A stretch of DNA of 64,000 bases, from contig CAWCSA010000009.1 of NCBI GenBank assembly GCA_963798015.1, positions 130,717 to 194,716 on the forward strand, written 5' to 3'. Position 1 is the first letter of the stretch; the number at the start of each line of letters is the position of its first letter. The translations under genes and the position numbers were made by a program. This DNA is from Roseiarcus sp963798015 (GTDB taxonomy: Bacteria > Pseudomonadota > Alphaproteobacteria > Rhizobiales > Beijerinckiaceae). Below, piece after piece: positions 26,121 through 33,937 of this stretch. A model generated the notes under the pieces. That model had not been told where the DNA came from and made no database searches. It saw only the letters and a program-made list of their open reading frames with translations.

Positions 26121-26993
26121 ATGACGAACATGTTCGGCCTTCCGAATATTCCAATCGGAGATGAAGCCAACGCCAATCATGTCCGCTCCCGGTATTCCCG
26201 TAACGTCATCATTAGTTATCCGACGGAAGAAGATTGGCGCAGATTATACGACAACCTCGTGGTCCACGAAACCGGGCTCTATACGAGCATGAGGCAAAGC
26301 CACCAGCGATCTGTGTCGACGCAGCTACAGATTATCAGTGCGACCTCGTCAGGCCGGGCAGTTTTCTCCGAGCTTAGCGGCGCGCCGCATGAAGTGATGA
26401 TCTTTCCCTATGATTTTCAGGATTCATCATCGTGGAGATCAAACACCGCTGACTTCAAGACGTTGGGGATCACCACATCGCATGACTCGATGCATGTTCG
26501 CAGACGGGGCATGGCCGTTTGCGGAAAGAACGCGGCGAATCAAGCTGTCTGTACCGTCGCTGAAGGTGGAGGCACGCGCCCGCACATATTCTTCACGGCA
26601 AGTCGAGTTGCCGGGAGCGACAACCAAAGTGCAGATGAAGTCTTGCTTCACGAGCTTGTCCACGCCGCGCGCCATATGCGCGGCCTCCTCATGAAGAGCC
26701 CTATGAACGGAGGCTACGGAAACCAAGAAGAGTTCTTGGCTCAAGTCATTGAAAACATCTACCGGTCCGAAAAAGGGCGCTCACCTACAAATTACGGGGG
26801 GGATCCGATGACCAATCCAAGCGGGTTTCTGGACTCGGCTTTAAGTCCATCTCCGCGCCTGGCCATCGGCAGCCTACGGAGCAATCCAGTGCTCTGGTCC
26901 GAGATCGTCAAATGCAATGCCCGATTCAATCCCGTCCGGCAGGTCGATCTCGAAAGCAAAGCGTATATCGCGAAGATCGAGCGCGAAAACTGA
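26121..26993 (+). CDS. M91-like zinc metallopeptidase (effector-type)
   Basis: The central signature DEVLLHELVHAARHMRG contains HExxH (HELVH), and about 25 residues later NQEEFLAQVIENIYRSEKGR provides the downstream Glu. This layout is known from the M91 family, which includes the NleD-type effectors of pathogens. The N-terminal half (IISYPTEEDWRRLYDNLVV) is not recognised. There is no signal peptide, and no secretion or chaperone gene sits beside it. ATG 26121 has AGGGAG at 26107; GTG 26112 overlaps that site. Base composition and codon use look lower in GC than neighbouring genes, suggesting transfer. Substrate and export are unknown. Confidence 0.68.
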   Translation: MTNMFGLPNIPIGDEANANHVRSRYSRNVIISYPTEEDWRRLYDNLVVHETGLYTSMRQSHQRSVSTQLQIISATSSGRAVFSELSGAPHEVMIFPYDFQDSSSWRSNTADFKTLGITTSHDSMHVRRRGMAVCGKNAANQAVCTVAEGGGTRPHIFFTASRVAGSDNQSADEVLLHELVHAARHMRGLLMKSPMNGGYGNQEEFLAQVIENIYRSEKGRSPTNYGGDPMTNPSGFLDSALSPSPRLAIGSLRSNPVLWSEIVKCNARFNPVRQVDLESKAYIAKIEREN

Positions 26994-27022
26994 GCGCGGC
27001 CTGCCGCAAAAGCCGGGATGAT

Positions 27023-27871
27023 TTATTTCGTCGCGCCGGCCTGCGCCAGCCTCTCGCTCTCAATCCAAAGGCGTTTCGCCGCCACATCGTCCCTCGCGGC
27101 TGCGGACGGCTCGGTCAGCTTGCGTTTGACGAAATATCCCCCGGTCGTGTCGGCGACCTCGGGCGAGGACGTGAGGTAAATGAGCGTGTCGGCGCCTTTG
27201 TCGGCTGAGATGAAAAACGGCCTCAGGAACGGGATCAGAAGGCCGGGGAAGCCGCCGCTCAATTCGCCGAACCGGGTCTTGACGACGCCGGGATGGAGGC
27301 AATTGGCCATCACGCCAGTGCCCGTCAGGCGCCGGGCGAGCTCGCGCGTGAACAGGATATTGGCGAGCTTCGACCGGCCGTACACCTTCAGGCCGCCGTA
27401 GCCCTTGGCGCTCTGCAGATCGTTGAAATCGAGCGTCGCGCCATCGTGGGCGACCGAAGAGGTCGAGACAATGCGCGCAGGCGCCGAAGCGACAAGCCTG
27501 TCGCGCAGCGCTTCGGTCAGCACGAAATAGGCCATGTGGTTGAGGGCGAAAGTAAGCTCGAGACCCTCTGGCGTCACCCGCCGGCTGGAGAAAAGGGCGC
27601 CGGCATTGTTGATCAGCACGTCGATGCGCGATTCGCTGGCCGCGATCGCCTCTCCGGCCTTGCGTGTTTCCGCCATGCTCGAGAGATCCGCCAGATGCAG
27701 GCGATGGACGAGCCCCGGCGCTTTTTCTTCGAGCTTCTGCATCGTGGCTTTCGCGCGCGCTTCGTCTCGCGCGATGAGCACAATGCGCGCGCCCATTCCC
27801 GCGAGCGCAACGACGGCGGCCTCGCCGATGCCGGAGGTCGCGCCGGTGGCGACGATGGTCTTGCCCTGCAT
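27023..27871 (-). CDS. Short-chain dehydrogenase/reductase, retinol dehydrogenase-like
   Basis: This NAD(P)-dependent classical SDR has the cofactor motif TIVATGATSGIGEAAVVAL, the structural DVLINNAGALFSSRR, a catalytic Ser in VSTSSVAHDGATL, and YGRSKLANILF holding the YxxxK pair. The longer C-terminus (PFFISADKGADTLIYLTSS) resembles the retinol dehydrogenase/WWOX-like subgroup. Length is 282 residues. ATG 27871 matches the usual SDR N-terminus; the frame is open to 27910. The substrate is unknown. It is divergent from the TPR gene. Confidence 0.88.
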   Translation of the reverse strand: MQGKTIVATGATSGIGEAAVVALAGMGARIVLIARDEARAKATMQKLEEKAPGLVHRLHLADLSSMAETRKAGEAIAASESRIDVLINNAGALFSSRRVTPEGLELTFALNHMAYFVLTEALRDRLVASAPARIVSTSSVAHDGATLDFNDLQSAKGYGGLKVYGRSKLANILFTRELARRLTGTGVMANCLHPGVVKTRFGELSGGFPGLLIPFLRPFFISADKGADTLIYLTSSPEVADTTGGYFVKRKLTEPSAAARDDVAAKRLWIESERLAQAGATK

Positions 27872-27952
27872 CGAATGGATCCCTCGGCTTCGGCCTGAAG
27901 TCTCCGACACTTAAGCTCGCTCACCCGCCGCCACCAGAGGACGCTCGATCAC

Positions 27953-29323
27953 ATGCCGGCGACCAGGGCGGCAGCGCCTCTGGGTTTCGCGGGCGATCCG
28001 CCAGCGTTACGATGGTCGCGAGAGGACCGATCATTGGCCAGAGACCAGCAGGGCCTCGCGCTCGCCGGCGCGCCCGAATCGGCGAGTGCGTTCGATCGCG
28101 CGGTGGCCGACTATTACGGGCTGACCGGCGATCCGGTCGGCGTACTCAAATCTGCGCTCGCGCGCGATCCCGGTTTCGCTTTGGGCGGCGTCGCGATCGC
28201 GGCGCTCTACATGATCGGCGGCTTTCGCGGCGATCACCCGGAGGTCATGAGCGCATTCCGCGCGGCCGAAGCGGCGATCGCGCGCGCATCACAGCGCGAG
28301 CAGAGCCATCTGGCCGCAGCCAGGGCCTGGGCGCGCGGCGAGTTCTCGCAGGCGATCATACGTTGGGAGAGAATCCTGGCCGATTATCCCACCGACGCGC
28401 TCGCTTTGCGCCTTGTGCAGGACGCCTATTTCTTTCTCGGCCGGTCGGCCGCCATCCGCGCCTGCGCCGAGCGGGTGATGCCCGCCTGGGATCGCGACAA
28501 TCCGCTGGCCGGCTTCATCCTCGGGCTGTACGCCTTCGGCCTCGAGGAGACCGGCGACCTCAAGCGGGCCGAGGATTTCGGTCGCGAGGCGCTCGTCCGC
28601 AATCCGCGCGACGCCTGGGCGACGCATGCTTTGGCCCATGTGATGGAGACCGCGAACCGGCACGAGGAGGGCGTCGCCTTTCTCAAATCGACACGGGGCG
28701 ATTGGGCGCATGCGCATTTCATGGCCCACCACAACGGCTGGCATCTTGCCCTGTTTCTGATCGAACAGGGTCGGTTCGACGAGGTTTTGGCCGACTACGA
28801 CCGCTTCACCGCGCCGAAACTGGCCGATGACGCGACGCTCGATCGCGTCGATGCCGCTTCGCTCCTTTGGAGGCTCGAACTCGCGGGAGTCGATGTTGGC
28901 GACCGCTGGGCACGGGTCGCCAACCAATGGATGGCGCATGTCGACGACCATCTGCTGGCCTTCAACGATCTCCATTGCGCGTTCGCCGCCGCCCGCTCGC
29001 CCGACCCCGATCACGCCACACGCCTCCGGCAGTCGCTAGACGACTACGAGCGCGCGGGTTCAGGCGACAATCGGCAAGTGACGTCCGAAATCGGCCGGCG
29101 CCTCATCGATGGCGCGCTCGCTTTCGCCGCCGGCGACTACAAGGGCAGCGTCGAAGCGATACTTCCCGTCCGCAGGGACGCAGTTAGGATCGGCGGCAGC
29201 CACGCGCAGCGTGATGTCATCAATCTGACGCTGATCGTCGCTGCGCAACGCTCGGGACAAGGAAGCCGCGCGCGTGCGCTTCTCGCAGAACGGAGCCAAT
29301 CGGGGCCGACTGCCAAGCCCTAG
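27953..29323 (+). CDS. Tetratricopeptide repeat protein, TTC38-like
   Basis: This 456-residue helical-repeat protein resembles the tetratricopeptide repeat protein 38 family. GLYAFGLEETGDLKRAEDFG and DAWATHALAHVMETANRHEE are the characteristic central repeats, followed by AHHNGWHLALFLIEQGRFDE. No signal peptide is seen, so it is probably cytoplasmic. The family is found in bacteria and animals with no established reaction. The start at ATG 27953 is not strongly supported by a ribosome site. It is divergent from the SDR gene. Confidence 0.82.
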   Translation: MPATRAAAPLGFAGDPPALRWSREDRSLARDQQGLALAGAPESASAFDRAVADYYGLTGDPVGVLKSALARDPGFALGGVAIAALYMIGGFRGDHPEVMSAFRAAEAAIARASQREQSHLAAARAWARGEFSQAIIRWERILADYPTDALALRLVQDAYFFLGRSAAIRACAERVMPAWDRDNPLAGFILGLYAFGLEETGDLKRAEDFGREALVRNPRDAWATHALAHVMETANRHEEGVAFLKSTRGDWAHAHFMAHHNGWHLALFLIEQGRFDEVLADYDRFTAPKLADDATLDRVDAASLLWRLELAGVDVGDRWARVANQWMAHVDDHLLAFNDLHCAFAAARSPDPDHATRLRQSLDDYERAGSGDNRQVTSEIGRRLIDGALAFAAGDYKGSVEAILPVRRDAVRIGGSHAQRDVINLTLIVAAQRSGQGSRARALLAERSQSGPTAKP

Positions 29324-29640
29324 CCTAAGCCGCTCGCGTTACCATGCGCGATAAAGCCAGTCGCCGGATAACCCACGGCGACGGCGTCAGACGACCAATA
29401 TTCAACTTCACCGCAACGCCAATTGCAGCCGAGCTGCGGTATTTGTTCCAAAGTTTACAATAGGTTAGAATATAACAAAGCAATGCGTGACGACAATGCC
29501 ACACAGGGCAAAAATGGAGAATAAAACTCGCTGAATCACCCCGCCTTCGGCTGGCGCCAAATTGCCGGCTGCGTTAAGGAAGGCTCAACGCGTACGCTCT
29601 ATTTTGATTCAATTGGGACAGCGTAGGCGTAGGGCTAGGG
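29324..29640. other. Intergenic region upstream of the DUF2778 gene
   Basis: These 317 bases have no plausible gene. The middle (29440-29520) is AT-rich relative to the surroundings. It presumably holds the promoter for the DUF2778 gene, but I cannot point to a confident -35/-10 pair. No repeat or RNA gene is evident. Confidence 0.5.
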
Positions 29641-30789
29641 ATGCAGGGACTAGAAGTTACATTCGACGACCTTTCGTTCGAGGGCGGGGATAGTCCTCAA
29701 CGAGTTCTGCCTAAATTTGTTCCCTTCGCAGCCGCTTTGGCCTTCGCGGGGGCGGTCAGCGTCTGGGCTCTGCACTGGCAGGGTTCCACGCTTCCGGATG
29801 CGGTTTTAGCTCTGTGGACGCCGGCGCCGAGTGTGACGCATGCCATCTCGAGGCCTTTCGCCGACATCGCCATTGACTCCAACCTGCTCGCCCAGCTGAA
29901 CTCGGTCGAGCCCGTGGTCCCGTCGCAGCAAGTTGCAAGCCTCGAGCCCACGGCACCCGTCGCTCTATTCCCGCTCCCACGTCTCGAAGCTTTTCCGCCC
30001 TCCTCGCCGGCAGTTCCGCAAGTCGGGAGCGTGCCACTGCCGCCGGGACGCGATTTGCCCGAGATCGGCGAGACGGAAAGCTTCCCCTTGCCGCCCGCTC
30101 GTCCGCTTGGGTTCGGCGCTCCGACCCAATCCACGCCCGAGCGCCATGCGTCACGGCCCGATGTCGCCGTCGCTCGTCCGGGCGCCCAGCCCGACAATCG
30201 CAACGTCATCGAAAAACTCCTTGGATGGGCGCACCCATCCGCGCCGGGCGTCGCCTCCACCACCACGGCGCGCATCGCCGCCACTCCGCCAGTTGTCGCC
30301 GAGCAAAGGGAGAGCGAGTCAGCCGCCGCGGCTGGCGGCCTTGGCAGAGGCCCGTTGTTCAGCTTCCCGTCGATCTTTGGAAATTCGGCCCCGGCGCCAG
30401 TTTCCGGCTATGACCATTATACCGCCGTCTATGACATCTCGGCCCGCGTCGTTTATCTGCCGGACGGAACGCGGCTCGAAGCCCATTCGGGTTTGGGGCA
30501 GGCGCTCGACAATCCGCGCTTTGTAGCCGAGCGCGCGGTTGGTCCGACCCCGCCGCATGTCTACGAACTGACGTTGCGGGAAGGCTCCTTTCACGGCGTG
30601 CAGGCAATACGACTGAATCCAGTCGGAGAGGGTGGAATCTACGGGCGGGCGGGATTGCTTGCCCACCCGTTCATGCTCGGCCCCAACGGCGATTCGAACG
30701 GCTGCGTGTCCTTCAGGAACTACGAAGCCTTCCTGCGCGCCTATGAGAACGGGCAGATCAAGAAGCTCGCGGTCGTCGCCAAGATCTAA
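29641..30789 (+). CDS. DUF2778 (Tlde1-like L,D-transpeptidase) membrane-anchored protein
   Basis: The C-terminal ~140 residues are a DUF2778 domain, the fold used by Tlde1 L,D-transpeptidase/carboxypeptidases that edit peptidoglycan. VYDISARVVYLPDGTRLEAH, PPHVYELTLREGSFHGVQAI, LLAHPFMLGPNGDSNGCVSF give the conserved His and catalytic Cys. Before it come one transmembrane segment (residues ~29-47, FVPFAAALAFAGAVSVWALH) and a ~190-residue Pro/Ala-rich linker, placing the enzyme in the periplasm. The anchor and linker argue for a housekeeping wall enzyme rather than a secreted T6SS effector. No T6SS genes or immunity gene are adjacent. GGG bases precede ATG 29641. Confidence 0.85.
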   Translation: MQGLEVTFDDLSFEGGDSPQRVLPKFVPFAAALAFAGAVSVWALHWQGSTLPDAVLALWTPAPSVTHAISRPFADIAIDSNLLAQLNSVEPVVPSQQVASLEPTAPVALFPLPRLEAFPPSSPAVPQVGSVPLPPGRDLPEIGETESFPLPPARPLGFGAPTQSTPERHASRPDVAVARPGAQPDNRNVIEKLLGWAHPSAPGVASTTTARIAATPPVVAEQRESESAAAAGGLGRGPLFSFPSIFGNSAPAPVSGYDHYTAVYDISARVVYLPDGTRLEAHSGLGQALDNPRFVAERAVGPTPPHVYELTLREGSFHGVQAIRLNPVGEGGIYGRAGLLAHPFMLGPNGDSNGCVSFRNYEAFLRAYENGQIKKLAVVAKI

Positions 30790-31010
30790 GGCGCGCGTCG
30801 AGGCCTCAGCCCGCCTAAGACTCGCCGCCCTGTTTCCGCTTGTGGAGCGCGGCGCGACGACGTCCGGAGGAGCCGAGCCTGTTCCAGTCGTTCCTCCTTC
30901 AGCACTGACTGGCCTGCGACAAAGCGCGATTGAGCGGCTGGCCGATTGCCGCGGGCGCAAACGTCGGGCACTGTGCCAGGCCGGCATGGGGGAGCGAAGT
31001 CGGGAAACGC

Positions 31011-32147
31011 ATGTTCGCCTTGACTGCAGACCATCTCGCCGTCCGCGACATGGCGAAATCGTTCGCCGACGAGCGCCTCGCCCCCAACGCCCTTCACTGG
31101 GACGAGACCGAGCATTTTCCTGCTGACGTTCTCCGCGAGGCGGCGGCGTTGGGCATGGCTGCGATCTACGTCGGCGAAGAGCATGGCGGCAGCGGCATGA
31201 CCCGCCTCGACGCGGCGCTGATCTTCGAGGCTTTGTCGACCGGCTGCCCTTGCATCGCCGCGTTCCTGTCGATCCACAACATGGTTTCCTGGGTCGTAGA
31301 AGGCTTCGGCTCGCCGGAACTGAAAAGCCGCTATCTGCCCCGCCTCGCCACCATGGAATTGATCGCCAGCTATTGCCTGACGGAGCCGGGCTCGGGCTCC
31401 GACGCCGCCGCGCTCACCACGCGCGCCCGGCGTGACGGGGACGATTACCTGCTCGACGGCGTCAAGCAGTTCATCTCCGGCGCCGGCGTCAGCGACCTCT
31501 ATCTCGTGATGGCGCGCACCGGCGAGGGCGGTCCGTCGGGCATTTCCGCCTTCCTGGTCGAGAAGAGCGTGCCGGGCCTGAGTTTCGGAGCGATCGAGAA
31601 AAAGATGGGCTGGCGCGCCCAGCCGACCCGTCAGGTGATCCTGGAAGGCGTGCGCGTGCCCGCCGCCAATCGGGTCGGCGCGGAAGGGATCGGCTTCAAG
31701 ATCGCCATGGCCGGGCTCGACGGCGGGCGGCTCAACATTGGCGCGTGCTCGATTGGCGGCGGGCAATCGGCGCTCGACAAGGCGATCGCCTACATGCGCG
31801 AGCGCAAGGCGTTCGGGCGCCGCATCGCGGACTTCCAGGCGCTGCAATTTCGTGTCGCCGACACCGCGACGTCGCTCGAGACGGCGCGCTCGATGCTGTG
31901 GCGCGCGGCGAGCGCGCTCGACGAGAAATCGCCCGAGGCGACGCGCCTCTGCGCAATGGCCAAGCAGATTGCGACGGACACCGGATTCAATGCCGCCAAT
32001 GATTCGCTGCAATTGTTCGGCGGCTACGGCTATCTCGCCGATTATGGGGTGGAAAAGATCGTACGCGACCTGCGCGTGCACCAGATTTTAGAGGGCACGA
32101 ACGAGATCATGCGGGTGATCGTGGCGCGGGGGCTGATCGAGAATTAG
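31011..32147 (+). CDS. Acyl-CoA dehydrogenase, isobutyryl-CoA dehydrogenase-like
   Basis: This FAD-dependent acyl-CoA dehydrogenase is close to the isobutyryl-CoA branch (valine catabolism). The N-terminal DETEHFPADVLREAAALGMA and FEALSTGCPCIAAFLSIHNM are branch-typical. CLTEPGSGSDAAAL binds FAD. QLFGGYGYLADYGVEKIVRD and LEGTNEIMRVIVAR carry the C-terminal FAD contacts and the catalytic Glu region (ILEGTNEI). Length is 378 residues. ATG 31011 follows GGGA with 7-8 base spacing; upstream in-frame codons lack similarity. Other valine-pathway genes (mmsA, mmsB) are not seen. Confidence 0.9.
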   Translation: MFALTADHLAVRDMAKSFADERLAPNALHWDETEHFPADVLREAAALGMAAIYVGEEHGGSGMTRLDAALIFEALSTGCPCIAAFLSIHNMVSWVVEGFGSPELKSRYLPRLATMELIASYCLTEPGSGSDAAALTTRARRDGDDYLLDGVKQFISGAGVSDLYLVMARTGEGGPSGISAFLVEKSVPGLSFGAIEKKMGWRAQPTRQVILEGVRVPAANRVGAEGIGFKIAMAGLDGGRLNIGACSIGGGQSALDKAIAYMRERKAFGRRIADFQALQFRVADTATSLETARSMLWRAASALDEKSPEATRLCAMAKQIATDTGFNAANDSLQLFGGYGYLADYGVEKIVRDLRVHQILEGTNEIMRVIVARGLIEN

Positions 32148-32251
32148 GCTTGAGGGTTAGGAGCCGCTCGGCTGTCCTGCTCATGCAGCGCAAAAAGCTG
32201 CGAATTTTCGAGCGATATGGCGTGAGGCCTCGCGCGGTGCTAGACTGGCCG

Positions 32252-32309
32252 GCAATGGGGATGGGGTTCCCCCAAAACCGCCCGTCGTGGGCTGATGACT
32301 CCTGTTGAC
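32252..32309 (+). promoter_or_regulatory. Fluoride riboswitch (crcB motif)
   Basis: The leader of crcB contains GGGGATGGGGTTCCCCC, then AAAACCGCCCG, a short hairpin loop, and GGGCTGATGACTCCTG. This reproduces the crcB motif: a GAUGG-containing P1 region, the AACCGCC element, and the GGCUGAUGAC segment that pairs back to form the fluoride-binding pseudoknot. It ends about 60 bases before the crcB start codon and lies on the same strand. It should raise crcB expression when fluoride is bound. Confidence 0.88.
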
Positions 32310-32368
32310 GCAACGGCGCATCGTCCGGCCGCTCCGGATAGAACACGCCGCGACGATGGGAGTTATGC

Positions 32369-32800
32369 ATGTCTCTAGCCAGCTGCCTGTCTGTGATGCT
32401 GGGGGGCGCGATGGGCACGTTCCTGCGCTACCTATTGTCCGTTCTCGCATTGCCGATAAGCCGAGAACTGCCGTGGGGAACGATTATCATCAACATCGCC
32501 GGCTCGTTCGTCATCGGCCTGTTCGGCACCTTGACGCTCGCGTCCGGTCGTTACGCGGCGCCCGAAAATCTCCGTCTCTTCGTTATGGTCGGCTTCTGCG
32601 GAGGCTTCACCACCTTTTCCTCATTCAGCTTGCAAACCCTTGATCTCATGCGAAACGGGGCCATGACGCGCGCCGCGCTCAACGTTGCGCTTTCGGTTGT
32701 CCTCTGCGTCTCGGCCGTCGCTCTTGGGCATCTTGTCGGCGCGCGCTTCAACGGGGGAGCGTCCGCGGTGGCTCAGATCGACATTGAAGAGGAAGCCTGA
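32369..32800 (+). CDS. crcB: Fluoride ion channel CrcB/Fluc
   Basis: This small four-helix membrane protein forms an antiparallel dimer that exports fluoride. Hallmarks are GGAMGTFLRYLLSVLA in the first helix, WGTIIINIAGSFVIGLFG with the conserved Asn and Gly, and VGFCGGFTTFSSFSLQTLDL with the TTFS(S)F phenylalanine-box helix break. Length is 143 residues, slightly longer than usual owing to a polar C-terminal tail. GGGAG lies 6 bases before ATG 32369. The fluoride riboswitch upstream explains its control. Confidence 0.95.
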   Translation: MSLASCLSVMLGGAMGTFLRYLLSVLALPISRELPWGTIIINIAGSFVIGLFGTLTLASGRYAAPENLRLFVMVGFCGGFTTFSSFSLQTLDLMRNGAMTRAALNVALSVVLCVSAVALGHLVGARFNGGASAVAQIDIEEEA

Positions 32801-32860
32801 ATGGGAAGCCCCGGCTTCCACACATGAAACCTTGGCGTCGCGCGCCAGGCGACAACAACC

Positions 32861-33607
32861 TTAAATCAGCGCGCGCGAAGCGAGGTGCGCGCCGAGCACC
32901 AACAACCCGCCGAAGAAAACCCGCCGGAACGTTTGCTCGCTGAAGCGTCCGCGCAAGGCGCCGCCAGCCGCCATCCCGAGGAGCGCAGGCGCAAGCGCGG
33001 CGGTTGACGCGCCAACATCGCCGAAGTCGAAAGCGCCGCCCGCCGCGAGCGCAGCCGCGAGCGCAATGGTCGAGACTGTGAAGGACAGGCCCAGCGCCTG
33101 AATCATGTCCTCCTTGTCCAGATTGAGCGCCCCGAGATAGGGCACGGCGGGGATGACGAACACGCCCGTGGCGGCTGTGACGAGCCCGGTCAGGGCGCCG
33201 ATCAAAGGCCCCAGCCACCATTCCGCCGCCGGGGCCACGGAGAAGCGCACCGAGGTGAGGCCCAGCAGGGCGTAAAGCATCAAGAGAAGCCCGAGCCCGA
33301 CAGCCGCTTGCCCCGCATGGCTTCCCGTCAGCAATCCCGTTCCCGCGAGCGTGCCGACGACGATGCCTGCAAGCATGGGCCAAAGCCGTCGCACCAGTCG
33401 CCTGAAACTCCGGCCCCCCGCCAATTGCCAGACATTGGTGACAAAGGAAGGCACGATCAGAAGCGAAGCGGCCTTGGCGGGAGCGATGACGAGCGTCAGC
33501 AAGCCCATCGAGACGGTCGGCAGCCCCAGGCCGATCACGCCCTTCACGAAGCCGGCGATGAGGAAGGTGAGGGTTGCGACAATGAGGGGAAGGTGTTCGA
33601 CGGGCAT
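32861..33607 (-). CDS. TauE/SafE family sulfite exporter-like permease
   Basis: This eight-segment inner-membrane protein belongs to the TauE/SafE family, which moves sulfoacetate, sulfite or related anions. The paired half-repeats are visible: FLIAGFVKGVIGLGLPTVSM in the first half and GALTGLVTAATGVFVIPAVP in the second. Length is 248 residues, normal. It is convergent with crcB. No sulfur-metabolism genes are adjacent, so the substrate is open. Confidence 0.85.
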   Translation of the reverse strand: MPVEHLPLIVATLTFLIAGFVKGVIGLGLPTVSMGLLTLVIAPAKAASLLIVPSFVTNVWQLAGGRSFRRLVRRLWPMLAGIVVGTLAGTGLLTGSHAGQAAVGLGLLLMLYALLGLTSVRFSVAPAAEWWLGPLIGALTGLVTAATGVFVIPAVPYLGALNLDKEDMIQALGLSFTVSTIALAAALAAGGAFDFGDVGASTAALAPALLGMAAGGALRGRFSEQTFRRVFFGGLLVLGAHLASRALI

Positions 33608-33937
33608 GCGCGCCTGACTGTGAGACGAAATCGACGGCTTTGGAAGTTTGTCGAGAGCCTTTCGCCGGCGCTGGACAAAAAATGCAATTGCATTGGCACC
33701 GCCGCTCGGGCTCGAACCGACAAACTGGCTATCGCACGACTGGCCGCCGCAACAGGAGAGCCCGTTAATCGGCCGGTGGTAATTCCATCGCCGGGTCGAG
33801 AGCAGAACAAACGGTGAGTGAGGCCAACAATCTTCCTCTATTTACTCTAAGTCTAAACTGTCTGAATTAGTGGGCAAGTGATCGGGTCGGCGCGTCAGGT
33901 TACTTGCGCGGTCGGCGGCCTATCGGAGTAGACCATC
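33608..33937. other. Intergenic region between the TauE/SafE gene and the binding-protein gene
   Basis: These 330 bases carry no convincing gene. The last ~110 bases, around 33830-33880, are AT-rich and likely include the promoter of the binding-protein gene. A stretch near 33705 (GGCTCGAACCGACA) looks like a tRNA T-arm on the minus strand, but no cloverleaf can be built around it. Confidence 0.45.

Noticed and set aside
30786..32081. Long minus-strand frame opposite the acyl-CoA dehydrogenase
   Set aside because: The plus-strand gene is clear. The antisense protein is low-complexity and Arg/Ala/Gly-rich with no motif.
33690..33790. tRNA-like T-arm (TGTCGGTTCGAGCCCGAG on the minus strand)
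   Set aside because: No acceptor, D or anticodon stems can be formed around it. It is probably chance or a very old fragment.
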